Shown: in pieces, positions 34,260 through 43,155 of the stretch
Layout of the letters: every line of letters begins with the position of its first letter
Numbering within the stretch: position 1 is the first letter of the stretch
NCBI RefSeq assembly: GCF_018327645.1
Contig: NZ_BMAY01000001.1
Location: forward strand, 186,001 to 250,000
DNA from: Lactobacillus corticis
GTDB taxonomy: Bacteria; Bacillota; Bacilli; Lactobacillales; Lactobacillaceae
DNA length: 64,000 nucleotides
Direction of reading: 5' to 3'
Translations under genes and position numbers: made by a program
Notes under the pieces: model-generated
Database searches by the model: none
What the model saw: the letters and a program-made list of their open reading frames with translations, nothing else
What the model was told of the DNA's origin: nothing

Positions 34260-34772
34260 CTACAAATTGCTTGGCAGCTTGTATTGACTATCTATCAAAA
34301 TATATGGAAGTTGATATTTTTGGGCTTGTTCAAGATATGTTTGGTTCTCTTTTAGGGCTATCTCCTTGGTAAATCCACTATCATCCACTCTTTTTTCTAC
34401 TATGTTTGCATATTCTTTTACCTTCGTAAAATGCTGCTCAAGATAGTTTGGACTCATCACCAAACAATAATACTTGATCTGAGCTAAATATTGTTCAGAA
34501 AAGTCGTCTTTCCAAGTAAAGGGCACATAACCCCCTTCAACTATCAAATTCTGCTGATTTTCAATTGCCGTTTTGATCATTTCCCGGACAATCGGCCAGA
34601 GATAATCTCTTAATGCTAAATCATCTTCAGGAGTCAAACTTGTTTGGCCACTCCGAATTAATCCCATTTTCAAATGATCAATCGATAAATATGGATAATG
34701 ATACTTTTCTAATAATTTTTGCGCTAGATTTGTTTTTCCAGTGTGTGAAGCCCCGGTTATCAAAATAATCAT
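34260..34772 (-). CDS. P-loop NTPase / small-molecule kinase-like protein
   Basis: This 170-residue protein has the Walker A motif GASHTGKT at its N-terminus (IILITGASHTGKTNLAQKLL) and the following SIDHLKMGLIRSG, the lid-like pattern of adenylate-kinase or AAA_33-type kinases. IVEGGYVPFTWK near 80 resembles the Walker B/substrate region. Two adjacent ATGs (34775 and 34772) follow AAGGAG; either may be used. It could phosphorylate a small metabolite or act as a toxin-like zeta kinase, but nothing nearby (no antitoxin) supports the latter. The function is unknown. Confidence 0.7.
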   Translation of the reverse strand: MIILITGASHTGKTNLAQKLLEKYHYPYLSIDHLKMGLIRSGQTSLTPEDDLALRDYLWPIVREMIKTAIENQQNLIVEGGYVPFTWKDDFSEQYLAQIKYYCLVMSPNYLEQHFTKVKEYANIVEKRVDDSGFTKEIALKENQTYLEQAQKYQLPYILIDSQYKLPSNL

Positions 34773-34897
34773 CATTAACTCCTTTTATTAAAGCATACAG
34801 ATTCTACATACTATTATGCAAACAAATTACTAACTTTTCTGCAAAATTCTAGGTAAACTTTATTTAGCATCAATTATTGTTTTCAAGGAGGAACTTT

Positions 34898-35938
34898 ATG
34901 AAAGCTGCAATTTTTGAAGAACCAAAAAAGCTAGTAGTTAAAGAGGTTGACAAACCAACTATTCAAAAACCAACCGATGCGATTATCCGCATTGTGCGCG
35001 CTTGTGTCTGTGGCTCTGACCTATGGTGGTACCGCGGAATTAGCAAGCGTCCTACTGGTTCCTTAACTGGCCACGAAGCCATTGGCGTGGTTGAAGAAGT
35101 TGGCTCCAGCGTAACGCACGTAAAGCCAGGCGACTTCGTCATCGCGCCCTTCACTCATGGCTGTGGCCACTGTGCTGCCTGTTTAGCCGGCTTTGATGGC
35201 AACTGCCTTAACCAAGAGCCAGGCATGAATGCCGGCTACCAAGCTGAATATTTGCGCTTCACTGGTGCCGATTGGGCCTTGGTAAAAATTCCTGGCCAGC
35301 CAAGTGATTACACGGATGAACAATTAAACGACTTATTAACCTTATCTGACGTGATGGCTACTGGCTTCCATGCTGCTAAGAGTGCTGAAGTCAAACAAGG
35401 CGATACGGTAGCAGTCATTGGTGATGGTGCCGTAGGTTTATGTGCCGTTATTGGGGCAAAACTTTTAGGTGCTAAGCGCATTATTTTGCTTAGTCACCAC
35501 GAAGATCGGGCTAAATTGGGGCAAGCGTTTGGAGCAACCGATATTGTAACTGAACGCGGCGATGAAGCTACTAAACATGTTTTGGACTTAACCGCTGGTG
35601 CCGGTGTTGATGCCGTGATGGAATGTGTTGGGGCAACCAGTGCGATTGAACAATCCGGCCAAATTGCTCGGCCAGGTGCAATTGTCGGCCGAGTTGGCGT
35701 TCCCCAAACTGAACCTAAATCCAACCAAATGTTCTTTAAAAATATTGGTTTACGCGGCGGTATTGCCTCAGTTACTACGTATGATAAAGACTTGCTGCTC
35801 GACGCAGTTTTAAAGGGTGAAATTCATCCCGGCAAAGTCTTCACCAAACGCTTTGATTTGGACCACATCCAAGATGCCTATGCAGCCATGGACCAAAGAA
35901 CTGCTATTAAGTCTTTGGTAATCGTAGCTGATAAGTAA
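34898..35938 (+). CDS. Zinc-dependent alcohol dehydrogenase (MDR family)
   Basis: This 346-residue medium-chain dehydrogenase starts at the ATG at 34898 with AAGGAGGA 6 nt upstream; the frame's earlier TTG lacks a ribosome site. Catalytic zinc ligands are in CVCGSDLWWYRG (Cys near 38) and GHEAIGVV (His near 61). The structural zinc lobe is GCGHCAACLAGFDGNC near 88-103. The NAD(P) fold has VAVIGDGAVGLCAV near 170. The substrate is not deducible; relatives act on medium-chain aldehydes or alcohols. It is monocistronic and converges on brnQ. Confidence 0.9.
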   Translation: MKAAIFEEPKKLVVKEVDKPTIQKPTDAIIRIVRACVCGSDLWWYRGISKRPTGSLTGHEAIGVVEEVGSSVTHVKPGDFVIAPFTHGCGHCAACLAGFDGNCLNQEPGMNAGYQAEYLRFTGADWALVKIPGQPSDYTDEQLNDLLTLSDVMATGFHAAKSAEVKQGDTVAVIGDGAVGLCAVIGAKLLGAKRIILLSHHEDRAKLGQAFGATDIVTERGDEATKHVLDLTAGAGVDAVMECVGATSAIEQSGQIARPGAIVGRVGVPQTEPKSNQMFFKNIGLRGGIASVTTYDKDLLLDAVLKGEIHPGKVFTKRFDLDHIQDAYAAMDQRTAIKSLVIVADK

Positions 35939-35948
35939 CAATTATCCA

Positions 35949-35987
35949 CAAAAACAGCCCACTCCTAGCGAGCGGGCTGTTTATTTT
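35949..35987. terminator. Bidirectional terminator overlapping the 3' end of brnQ
   Basis: The stem ACAGCCC..GGGCTGT, extended by C-G pairs, is flanked by AAAA and TTATTTTT. The TAG stop of brnQ (35965-35967) is in the hairpin loop, and the last codons (KNKQPAR) are in the stem. It also ends the convergent alcohol dehydrogenase transcript. Confidence 0.82.
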
Positions 35988-37317
35988 TCCACATGTGGAT
36001 TAAAAGCGCCGCAATAAAACCCCCAAGTCCGAGGCTAAGCCAGCCAAAGCCTAAATCAAAAAATGGCAGATATTGACTGGCAAATTTTATCATCTCTTGC
36101 GCCCAAGCCTGGCTGCGTAGAATCGCTGGCAGGTTATTAACCATGTCAAAGATGGCCGGCAGCAAGGTTAGCGCCAAGGTAATTCGATATACCAGGGGAT
36201 CATTTTGGAAAAGCGGCGAAGTTATCCCCAAAATAATCAACATGATTGCCAATGGGTACAAAAACATCAAGACTGGCGTCGACCAGCTAATGATTTCATC
36301 CAAGCCAACGTTGGCAACTAAAAACGACAAGACACAGTTGCCTAATAAAAATTGTTGATAAGAAATGCACGGAAAACGTTGGTGCAAGTCTTGGGCAAAA
36401 GCGACGATTAAGCCCATCGCCGTAGTTAAACAAGTAATGGCAGTTAAGGCAGCCAATAAAGCATCCCCCGCACTCCCCAGATAATAATGGGCAATTTGGG
36501 CCAAAGTGATCCCACCATTATCGGCCAAGGCAAACTGGTGCCGGCTTACTGCGCCCAAATAAACTAAAGCCAGGTAAATTAAACCGATTCCCAAGATGCC
36601 AATTGCTCCTGATTTTGCAGCCGTCAGGGAAACGTCCTTGCGTTTGTTAATGCCTAAAGCCCGAATGGCGGTAATTACCGTGATCCCAAAGGCTAATGAA
36701 GCCAAGCCATCCATGGTATTGTAGCCTTGCAAAAAGCCATTGGTAAAAGCTTGCTTGCCATAACCGGCCATTGCCGAGATTGTGCTGCTTGTTCCCATTG
36801 GGTTTAAAGCCGCCAAGAAAAAGATCACAAACAGCATAAATAAGAAGATCGGATTTAACACCTTGCCAATAATGGTGGTTATTTTGCCATCGCTTTGTGA
36901 AAAAAAGTAAACCAGGATAAAGAAAATTGCCGAATAAACCAACAATCCCGTTCCCTGTGAGGATTTAGGCAAGTAGTTGGCAATTCCAATAGTATACGAC
37001 ACCGTGGCAGTTCGCGGAGTCGCAAAAAGCGGTCCCAGAGTGGCGTGCGCCAGGATTAAAAAGATCAAGGCAAATTTTGACCCAGTTGGCAGGGCCAGCT
37101 CATAGATGCCATTGCTGCCGGTAATCGCAATTGCAATAATGGCACAAAGAGGCAGCAACACTCCTGACAAAAGAAAACCGCCGGCTGCCAATAACCAATT
37201 GTGCCCGGCAAGTTGCCCTAAATGCACTGGAAAAATTAAGTTGCCGGCACCAAATAACATGCCAAAAATCAGCGAAGCCAATAACAGGTAATTTTTCAGA
37301 CCTAAATGTTTTTTCAT
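35965..37317 (-). CDS. brnQ: Branched-chain amino acid:cation symporter, LIVCS family
   Basis: This 450-residue, 12-TM carrier imports Leu, Ile or Val with sodium or protons. The family N-terminus (LASLIFGMLFGAGNLIFPVHLGQLAG) and the segments ATPRTATVSYTIG near 105 and FLQGYNTMDGLASLAFG near 193 are characteristic. It follows a T-box leader whose specifier aligns to GTA (Val). The gene stands alone. Confidence 0.94.
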   Translation of the reverse strand: MKKHLGLKNYLLLASLIFGMLFGAGNLIFPVHLGQLAGHNWLLAAGGFLLSGVLLPLCAIIAIAITGSNGIYELALPTGSKFALIFLILAHATLGPLFATPRTATVSYTIGIANYLPKSSQGTGLLVYSAIFFILVYFFSQSDGKITTIIGKVLNPIFLFMLFVIFFLAALNPMGTSSTISAMAGYGKQAFTNGFLQGYNTMDGLASLAFGITVITAIRALGINKRKDVSLTAAKSGAIGILGIGLIYLALVYLGAVSRHQFALADNGGITLAQIAHYYLGSAGDALLAALTAITCLTTAMGLIVAFAQDLHQRFPCISYQQFLLGNCVLSFLVANVGLDEIISWSTPVLMFLYPLAIMLIILGITSPLFQNDPLVYRITLALTLLPAIFDMVNNLPAILRSQAWAQEMIKFASQYLPFFDLGFGWLSLGLGGFIAALLIHMWKNKQPAR

Positions 37318-37376
37318 AATTTTGCTCCTTTTTGATAAAAGATCAAGAAGAAGACTTAGCTAAGTCTAGTTGAACG

Positions 37377-37660
37377 AAAAAAAACGCCCCTCTAGGCCAA
37401 TTGACCTAAAGGGACGCCTGTAGCGTGTTACCACCCTATCTTTACAGCATTCGCTGCCTCACCGCATACTCGCAAAAGCGAAGATGTTGGCGCGTTTACG
37501 GGCGCTCCCGTTCGATGCTCATGTGCACTTCGCACCGACCACTCCTAGGTTACTTTCATTTTCCACAGCTAGGTCCGCTCACACTTTACCGGACTCGCTT
37601 AACTGGCTGGTTGGAAAACTACTCTCCTAATCAACGTGTTTATTCTCGTATCAACTTGTT
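37377..37660 (-). promoter_or_regulatory. T-box riboswitch leader of brnQ, specifier probably GTA (Val)
   Basis: Minus strand: T-box AGGGTGGTAACACGCT (37421-37437) and a terminator stem (GTCCCTTTAGGTCA with TGGCCTAGAGGGGCG) ending in an eight-T run (37377-37384). The Stem I region contains AGCGAGTCCGGTAAAGTGTGAG. The specifier-loop context is AATGAAA-GTA-ACCTAGGAG. The same register gives ATG in the metQ leader and CAC in the ABC importer leader, each agreeing with its gene. Confidence 0.88.
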
Positions 37661-37664
37661 AATC

Positions 37665-37693
37665 AGCTTACACGCTTTTTTGAGCTGTGTCAA
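37665..37693 (-). promoter_or_regulatory. brnQ T-box promoter
   Basis: -35 TTGACA at 37688-37693, 17-bp spacer, -10 TAAGCT at 37665-37670 (minus strand). The -35 box overlaps the last codons of the upstream membrane protein gene. Confidence 0.75.
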
Positions 37694-39003
37694 ATATTTT
37701 TCTCATTTTCTTTTGCCAATTTAATCCAGCAAACGAGGAATACTACAAATAAATATCCCCCTAAAACCAGATGACTGGCGTTAATGAATTCAGCCATATC
37801 AGGGTAGAATGTATTAGTTGCAAAACTCTTTAAGATCAAGTTTAAGCCAGCCGGTTTTGCCAATACCAGTAGACTTAACCAGAAAACAAACTGGGTGAAG
37901 AGACTGCTGGCTGCAGCATAATTATAGTTTACGAGGTATGAAATAGCCTTATCTCCGCCACCTGCCTCATAGACCATAACAGCTTGCTGCCGCAACTTAG
38001 CAGCACCAGCCCGCAGCAAGAAGATGCCTAAGACATAAATGGGAAACCAAAAAGTTGCCGCTAAACCTAAAATCATGCTCAGCATGCAGATTGTTACCGT
38101 AGTAAAACCAGAAACTTTCTCGAGCCAGCTCAATACTGCTCCGCCAAACAGCATCGCTAAGAGATAGGCAACCAGCACTAAGTAATACTTCTTCAGGCCG
38201 TAGTTGGCTCCAACATAAATTGTGCTGTATAAGGTCCAATATTGCCCTCCGGCCCCTGCTACCATCGCTGCTAAACGCAAACCGGGAGTCTTGGGGCGCT
38301 GCCGATCTAGAAACAACAATATCAGCATAATCACAAAGAAGCTGCCTAAAAACAGCATCCCCCATTCAATCGGCTGATTCAATGAATTGCTGCGGCCCCA
38401 GCGAACCAAGCCCATTGAACAGAACAATAAAATTCCCAAAACATAGTTGTACCAATGCCAATTTATCTTGCTGCTGGCAGTTTGGACAGGACTGTACCCT
38501 AGAATGGCAACAATCACAATCACAAACATGACAGCATAGCCCAGCCAAGCTCGTTTGAGCCAGTATATTCCAGCTGCTAAGGCCAGCAGTATTAGCAAAC
38601 TAATCACTTGCCCAACAATGCTGCTTTTGTTTTCTGCTAATCGCTTGTTTTGATTGACTGCCACGGGGAAAAGAGCCGAGCCTAAACCGATGCCGACAGC
38701 TGCCAGATCATAATACCAGGAGCCAAAATATCCCAATAGCCCCAGTCCGTAGCCAATTAGGGCACTAACTAGGCCAATCCAGCCCAATAGACTATAATTT
38801 TTCTGAAAATCCCGCAGCAGCAACAAGCCAGACCGCCTAAATGCATAATAGAGCGCAAAAGGCAGGATCCCGCTAGCTAAATCCTGTTGCTGAATAATCA
38901 GAGACAGATAGATGATGAACGGCATTAAATTTATTGCATAGCTGGCAAAATCGGTGAACTTGCGCCAATTGCCAGCATTATATTCAGGTTTTGTATCGGT
39001 CAC
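37690..39003 (-). CDS. Polytopic membrane protein of unknown function, MFS-like
   Basis: The 437-residue, very hydrophobic protein has about 12 membrane segments. Weak MFS-like features are an arginine-rich loop after TM2 (YAFRRSGLLLLRDFQKNYS) and the general 6+6 layout, but I see no transport signature or binding motif. It has an aromatic-rich centre (QYWTLYSTIYVGANYGLKKYY). The stop overlaps the -35 box of the brnQ promoter. It is monocistronic, with no substrate hint from its neighbours. Confidence 0.65.
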   Translation of the reverse strand: MTDTKPEYNAGNWRKFTDFASYAINLMPFIIYLSLIIQQQDLASGILPFALYYAFRRSGLLLLRDFQKNYSLLGWIGLVSALIGYGLGLLGYFGSWYYDLAAVGIGLGSALFPVAVNQNKRLAENKSSIVGQVISLLILLALAAGIYWLKRAWLGYAVMFVIVIVAILGYSPVQTASSKINWHWYNYVLGILLFCSMGLVRWGRSNSLNQPIEWGMLFLGSFFVIMLILLFLDRQRPKTPGLRLAAMVAGAGGQYWTLYSTIYVGANYGLKKYYLVLVAYLLAMLFGGAVLSWLEKVSGFTTVTICMLSMILGLAATFWFPIYVLGIFLLRAGAAKLRQQAVMVYEAGGGDKAISYLVNYNYAAASSLFTQFVFWLSLLVLAKPAGLNLILKSFATNTFYPDMAEFINASHLVLGGYLFVVFLVCWIKLAKENEKNI

Positions 39004-39063
39004 AAAAAACTCCTAACTTTAATTAATACAACTATCTTATCCTAAATCCTCATTTTTAGGCAC

Positions 39064-39090
39064 AAAAAAAGCAATCCTTGCAGATTGCTT
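39064..39090 (-). terminator. Rho-independent terminator of alsS-alsD
   Basis: Minus strand: AGCAATC-TGCAAG-GATTGCT followed by TTTTTT. Confidence 0.85.
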
Positions 39091-39101
39091 AAGAAAATAA
39101 A

Positions 39102-39809
39102 CTAGTGTTCGGCTGCTTCAATCCCTGCTTGCAAACTGGCCGTGTCGACTTGCATTTGACGGAATTCGGGATTTTCAATTGGCAAATGCTGCTCGAAGCT
39201 GTCAAAAATTTCCAACTTGCCGCTTAAGCCCTTGGTTGACAGGCTTAAAATATGGCCACTAAAACTCCGGTCATCAGAGATGAAATGCAAATGCCAGCCA
39301 CCGGCCGTAACCGTCCCAAAAATGTCCGGTGCATAGTAACCGACCACGCTGCCCGAAATAGCACTAGCCTCAAAAGTTGGTTGATGCTTGGCTACTTCTA
39401 ATAAACCTGGATATGGTTTGCTTTGCTTAGGGGCAATGCGAATTTTCACCTGATCCAAGACGCCATCAAGTTTTACATAGGCAAACACATTTGCTAACTG
39501 GTAGCTTTTAGTTAAATTGCTGGTCAAAGAAGCAAAGTCGTTTTCGCCTACCTTCAGCGGGACTTCGTTTTCAGGGAAATGAACTGAAGCAAAGGGCAAG
39601 GTCGTTTGCATATCAGTGACATGGTTGACCTTGCCGCTAGCATCGGCTTGATAAACCTCGCCATCTAAAATTACGACTTCACCATCTAAGCCATCAAAGG
39701 TGCCTAAACCATAGGAGCCATGCTTGAGCAATTCCCCTAAAGTTTGGGTACCAGCTAATTTGCCGGCCATCAGCATGGCCAGGGTTCCATGTTCGTATAA
39801 AGTTGCCAT
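39102..39809 (-). CDS. alsD: Alpha-acetolactate decarboxylase
   Basis: It converts 2-acetolactate to acetoin, removing a diacetyl precursor and consuming protons. The product has 235 residues from the ATG at 39809; an ATG three codons earlier abuts AAAGG and is less likely. Family features are YEHGTLAMLMAGKLAGTQTLGELLKHGSYGLGTFDGLDGEVVILDGEVYQ at the N-terminus and GTVTAGGWHLHFISDDRSFSGHIL near 185, which holds the zinc-binding histidines. The gene follows alsS by 15 nt in one operon. Confidence 0.95.
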   Translation of the reverse strand: MATLYEHGTLAMLMAGKLAGTQTLGELLKHGSYGLGTFDGLDGEVVILDGEVYQADASGKVNHVTDMQTTLPFASVHFPENEVPLKVGENDFASLTSNLTKSYQLANVFAYVKLDGVLDQVKIRIAPKQSKPYPGLLEVAKHQPTFEASAISGSVVGYYAPDIFGTVTAGGWHLHFISDDRSFSGHILSLSTKGLSGKLEIFDSFEQHLPIENPEFRQMQVDTASLQAGIEAAEH

Positions 39810-39824
39810 TTTTGTCATCCTTTT

Positions 39825-41495
39825 TTAGAATTCACTATCAAAAATCTGGTTTGCCAAATCAATATTGTGTGAGTAGTTAACCGGCACGTCAACTACTACC
39901 GGTCCCTTAGTATTGTAGGCTTGCCGGAAGACTTTTGCCAAATCCTCAGCCTTGTCCACGCGTAAGCCCGTGGCCCCAGCAGCTTGGGCAAATAAAACAT
40001 TATCAAATTGACCAAAGTTTACGCCGGCTGCCTTGCCATATTTCTTTTCTTCTTGGAAACGAACCATATCGTAGTGGCCACCATCGTTCCACACAATGAT
40101 CATGATGTCTAAGCCCAAAGCTACTGCCGTACTTAATTCAGCTCCAGAAAACATCAAGCCGCCATCGCCAACTACCGCAATCGCCTTCTTTTCTGGATGC
40201 AGCAGGGCAGCCACCATTGCCCAAGGCAGGCCCACGCCTAAAGTCTGCATCCCGTTGGAAATCAGCAAATGACGCGGCTTATAGCTTCTAAAGTGGCGCG
40301 CCATCCAAATGTAGTGCGAGCCCACATCAACTGAGACGATCGTATCATCGTTAACCACTTTTTGGGTGGCCTGAACGACTGCTAGCGGATCACTGATGTC
40401 GTCCGAGTCGCTCCGCGGAGCCTTTTTGTCGCTATCCAGTTCAGCTTTATATTGATCCAGCAATTGCTGAGCATCATAAGAAATCTGGTAGTTGAGCAAC
40501 TGGTAGGACAACTGTCTAAGCGTGGTCGCAATATTGCCGATCAGCTGCAAGGAAGGAATATAATTATTGTCAATTTGCGCAGACGACGTATCAATCGCCG
40601 CAATATTCAGCTGCCCGTCCACATTCCAGTTGCGCGGTTCATATTCAATTGCGTCATAGCCAACCGTGATCACTAAATCGCTGGCCTTGAGTAACTTATC
40701 GCCCACTTGGTTACGAAAGAGCCCAACCCGGCCAAAGTAAGCCTGGCGTTCAAATTGCCGCGAAACCACGCCGGCAGCTTGGAAGGTTTCAACTACTGGC
40801 AGGTGGGTTTCAGAAATCAATTGCTGCAAGGCACCAGCAACTTCTGCCGATGAGCCCCGCATGCCGACCAAGATCACCGGCAATTTTGCCTGCTTGATTT
40901 CTTGGGCTAAAGTTTCAATGGCATCTGGTGCGGCCGGTCCCTGGCCAAAGTCTTGGTAAACCGGCAGCGGCTTGCCCGTAACTAAGCTGTCATCCACATC
41001 TTGCGGGATGCTGACAAAGGCCGCCCCGCGTTTTGCACCTTGCGTCGCCTCAAAAGCATTTGCCATAATTTCCGAAATATTTTCAGGATCTTGCACTTCA
41101 GCAGCATAGTTGGTGATTGGGCGAAAAATTTCAACTGAAGACGTACTTTGGTGGGTTTGCCGATACTGGTCCTTGCGCTGTACTTGGCCACCGATCGCTA
41201 AAACGGCATCGCCTTCAGCTTGGGCCGTCATTAGTCCCGTAACTAAATTGCCCACGCCTGGGCCAGAAGTCGCAATTACCACCCCAGTTTTGCCAGTTAG
41301 GCGCGAATAAGCTTGGGCCATAAAAGCAGCATTTTGTTCATGTCTGGTCACGATTAGCTTGGGCGCATCAGGATCAGCCTCCAAAGCTTCAAACAGGCGA
41401 TCGATCTTCGCCCCGGGAATGCCGAATACGTAGTCAATATGGTGCTTCTTTAAACTATCAACGATAATGTCGGCACCGTAAATTTTTTTGGTCAT
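39825..41495 (-). CDS. alsS: Catabolic acetolactate synthase
   Basis: This ThDP-dependent enzyme condenses two pyruvates to 2-acetolactate. The 556 residues match AlsS and lack the need for a small subunit (no ilvN nearby). The ThDP glutamate lies in VTRHEQNAAFMAQAYSRLTGKTG near 55. The ThDP/Mg motif is VVGDGGLMFSGAELSTAV...IVWNDGGHYDMV near 440-470. SVDVGSHYIWMARHF near 390 is typical. With alsD it makes acetoin from excess pyruvate. A promoter with an operator-like dyad stands directly upstream. Confidence 0.94.
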   Translation of the reverse strand: MTKKIYGADIIVDSLKKHHIDYVFGIPGAKIDRLFEALEADPDAPKLIVTRHEQNAAFMAQAYSRLTGKTGVVIATSGPGVGNLVTGLMTAQAEGDAVLAIGGQVQRKDQYRQTHQSTSSVEIFRPITNYAAEVQDPENISEIMANAFEATQGAKRGAAFVSIPQDVDDSLVTGKPLPVYQDFGQGPAAPDAIETLAQEIKQAKLPVILVGMRGSSAEVAGALQQLISETHLPVVETFQAAGVVSRQFERQAYFGRVGLFRNQVGDKLLKASDLVITVGYDAIEYEPRNWNVDGQLNIAAIDTSSAQIDNNYIPSLQLIGNIATTLRQLSYQLLNYQISYDAQQLLDQYKAELDSDKKAPRSDSDDISDPLAVVQATQKVVNDDTIVSVDVGSHYIWMARHFRSYKPRHLLISNGMQTLGVGLPWAMVAALLHPEKKAIAVVGDGGLMFSGAELSTAVALGLDIMIIVWNDGGHYDMVRFQEEKKYGKAAGVNFGQFDNVLFAQAAGATGLRVDKAEDLAKVFRQAYNTKGPVVVDVPVNYSHNIDLANQIFDSEF

Positions 41496-41516
41496 ATTTT
41501 ATCTCCGATCATTGTT

Positions 41517-41575
41517 ATTTACTTTTTCCTCCATTCTACTTACTTTTGGTAAGCTTATCAAGGTAAAAAGTAAAT
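41517..41575 (-). promoter_or_regulatory. alsS promoter with CTTAC-N5-GTAAG dyad
   Basis: Minus strand: -35 TTGATA (41556-41561), 17-bp spacer, -10 TAGAAT (41533-41538). The spacer contains CTTAC-CAAAA-GTAAG (41539-41553), a position typical for a repressor. A perfect 11-bp inverted repeat, ATTTACTTTTT (41517-41527) and AAAAAGTAAAT (41565-41575), brackets the promoter. The same kind of dyad and bracket occurs at the lactate dehydrogenase promoter (25984-26085). Confidence 0.6.
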
Positions 41576-41603
41576 TTGTCTTTCATATCTTACCCCAGCA
41601 ACT

Positions 41604-41636
41604 AAAAAAACCGAAAGCAGAAAGTCCTGTTTTCGG
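41604..41636 (-). terminator. Rho-independent terminator of the ABC importer operon
   Basis: Minus strand: CCGAAAACAG-GACTTT-CTGCTTTCGG followed by TTTTTTT. Confidence 0.87.
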
Positions 41637-41649
41637 AAATTTTGAGCTT

Positions 41650-42495
41650 TTAGTCCTTGCCTAGATAGTTGCTAGCCGTGCCAAACCACTTTTTATTCAA
41701 TTTTGCTAGCTGTCCATCTTGCTGCATGCGGCCTAGGGCTTGGTTTATTTTACGTCGCAAAGTCTTGTCGCCCTTGCGTAACCCCACGGCAAACAAATCG
41801 CTCGGCAAGGTTTTATCAAAATAAACCTGATAGTCCGATTTATCTTTTTCGTGATTAATATAGTATCTAGCGTAGACCTCATCCATGAAAATTCCTTGAA
41901 TTCGACCAGCATTCAGATCGATAAAGGCATTGGGAAAAGTATCATACAATACCGCCTGCTTGCCCTTGATTTTGTCCTTGAGCAGTTTCGGATACTCATC
42001 CAAAAAAGTCTCTGCCGTTGAACCAGTTTGGACGCCCAAAGTCTTGCCGGCAATTCCGGCAAAACTCTTAATGCCATATTGTTTTTTAGTTACCAAGACT
42101 TGTTCATTTTTCAAATAAGGACGACTAAAGGCGACCTTTTTCTTACGGGCACTGGTAATTGAATAGCCATTCCAAATTAAATCAATCGTGCCATTCTTGA
42201 GCTCGGTTTCCTTCATCGACCAGTCAATTGTTTGAAAATCAACCTTGAGGCCATATTGCTTAAAGACGGCTTTAGCCAAATCGATATCATAGCCAATCAG
42301 CTGACCATTTTTCTGCCGAAAACCCATCGGAACAAAACTGTCGTCCAGGCCGACCACCACGCTCCCGCGTCTTTTAATGGTTTTCCAGGTATCTTGCGTA
42401 TTAGCTTTTTCCGTCAAATTAGTGCAGCCGCTCAAAGTTATTAAAGCTAGCAAAAACAGCAAGACCAGAGCTAGTTTTTTCTTTAAAAAGCGCAT
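41650..42495 (-). CDS. Amino-acid ABC transporter substrate-binding lipoprotein (candidate histidine, HisX type)
   Basis: The 281-residue product has a lipoprotein signal (KKLALVLLFLLALITLSGC, lipobox LSGC near residue 24) and an SBP family 3 domain: KRRGSVVVGLDDSFVPMGFRQKNGQLIGYDIDLAKAVFKQYG, IDLIWNGYSITSARKKKVAFSRPYL and GIAGKTLGVQTGS. It is the third gene after permease and ATPase. The leader of the operon is a T-box with a CAC (His) specifier, so histidine is the best guess for the ligand. That is inference; the sequence of the binding pocket alone does not settle it. Confidence 0.87.
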   Translation of the reverse strand: MRFLKKKLALVLLFLLALITLSGCTNLTEKANTQDTWKTIKRRGSVVVGLDDSFVPMGFRQKNGQLIGYDIDLAKAVFKQYGLKVDFQTIDWSMKETELKNGTIDLIWNGYSITSARKKKVAFSRPYLKNEQVLVTKKQYGIKSFAGIAGKTLGVQTGSTAETFLDEYPKLLKDKIKGKQAVLYDTFPNAFIDLNAGRIQGIFMDEVYARYYINHEKDKSDYQVYFDKTLPSDLFAVGLRKGDKTLRRKINQALGRMQQDGQLAKLNKKWFGTASNYLGKD

Positions 42496-42507
42496 CTCTC
42501 TGCCCCC

Positions 42508-43140
42508 TTACTGGGCTTGAACCCGATAGACGCTGTCCGCAATCTTTTGGGCAAAATCCATATCGTGCGTGACCACCAGTTGGGTCATGCCTTGTTCTTT
42601 CAAGCCGATAATCAGCTTGGCTACTTCATCGCGCAAGTTGGGGTCAAGGGCACTGGTCGGTTCATCGTAGCACAGAATTTTCGGCTTCATCGCTAGCGCC
42701 CGGGCAATCGCCACCCGCTGCTTCTGGCCACCGGATAATTGCCAAGGATACAACTTTTCTTTTCCGCCCAAGCCTAGTTGTTCAAGCAAGCCGCGCGCCT
42801 CTCGCTCAGCTTGGTCAGGTGCTTCTTTTAAAACCAGTTTGGGAGCTAGCGTCACATTTTCCAACACCGACAGGTGAGGAAAAAGGTTGAAGTTTTGGAA
42901 AACTACGCCAATTACGGCGTCGCTGGCGTCCATGCCCTGGGGATCAAAAGCGGCCCCATCGAGCAAAAATTGACCGCTATCAGCTGTTTCTAATCCCGTA
43001 ATACAACGCAGCATGGTGGTTTTACCAGCTCCAGATTGCCCGACAATGGCTAACACCTCGCCATCTTTCACCGTTAAATTGATATTTTTCAAAATAGTGC
43101 GATTGCCAAAGCTCTTGTTGAGATTCTTGATTTCCAGCAT
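42508..43140 (-). CDS. Polar amino-acid ABC transporter ATP-binding protein
   Basis: The 210-residue ATPase has Walker A GQSGAGKTT near 34, the Q-loop in VFQNFNLFPHLSV, the signature LSGGQKQRVAIARALAMKP near 130, Walker B ILCYDEPTSALDP, and the H-loop VTHDMDFA. It is somewhat shorter than the usual 240 residues but complete in motifs. It lies between permease (15-nt gap) and binding protein (12-nt gap). Confidence 0.92.
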   Translation of the reverse strand: MLEIKNLNKSFGNRTILKNINLTVKDGEVLAIVGQSGAGKTTMLRCITGLETADSGQFLLDGAAFDPQGMDASDAVIGVVFQNFNLFPHLSVLENVTLAPKLVLKEAPDQAEREARGLLEQLGLGGKEKLYPWQLSGGQKQRVAIARALAMKPKILCYDEPTSALDPNLRDEVAKLIIGLKEQGMTQLVVTHDMDFAQKIADSVYRVQAQ

Positions 43141-43155
43141 CCTAGTCGCCCCCCC

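Noticed and set aside
34260-34772. P-loop protein as a zeta-type toxin of a toxin-antitoxin pair
   Set aside because: No antitoxin-like gene overlaps or adjoins it; the neighbouring XRE protein is separate by 100 bp and has a membrane domain unlike an antitoxin.
37690-39003. Assignment of the 12-TM protein to a named MFS drug-efflux subfamily
   Set aside because: None of the conserved MFS motifs can be located with confidence; only the general topology fits.
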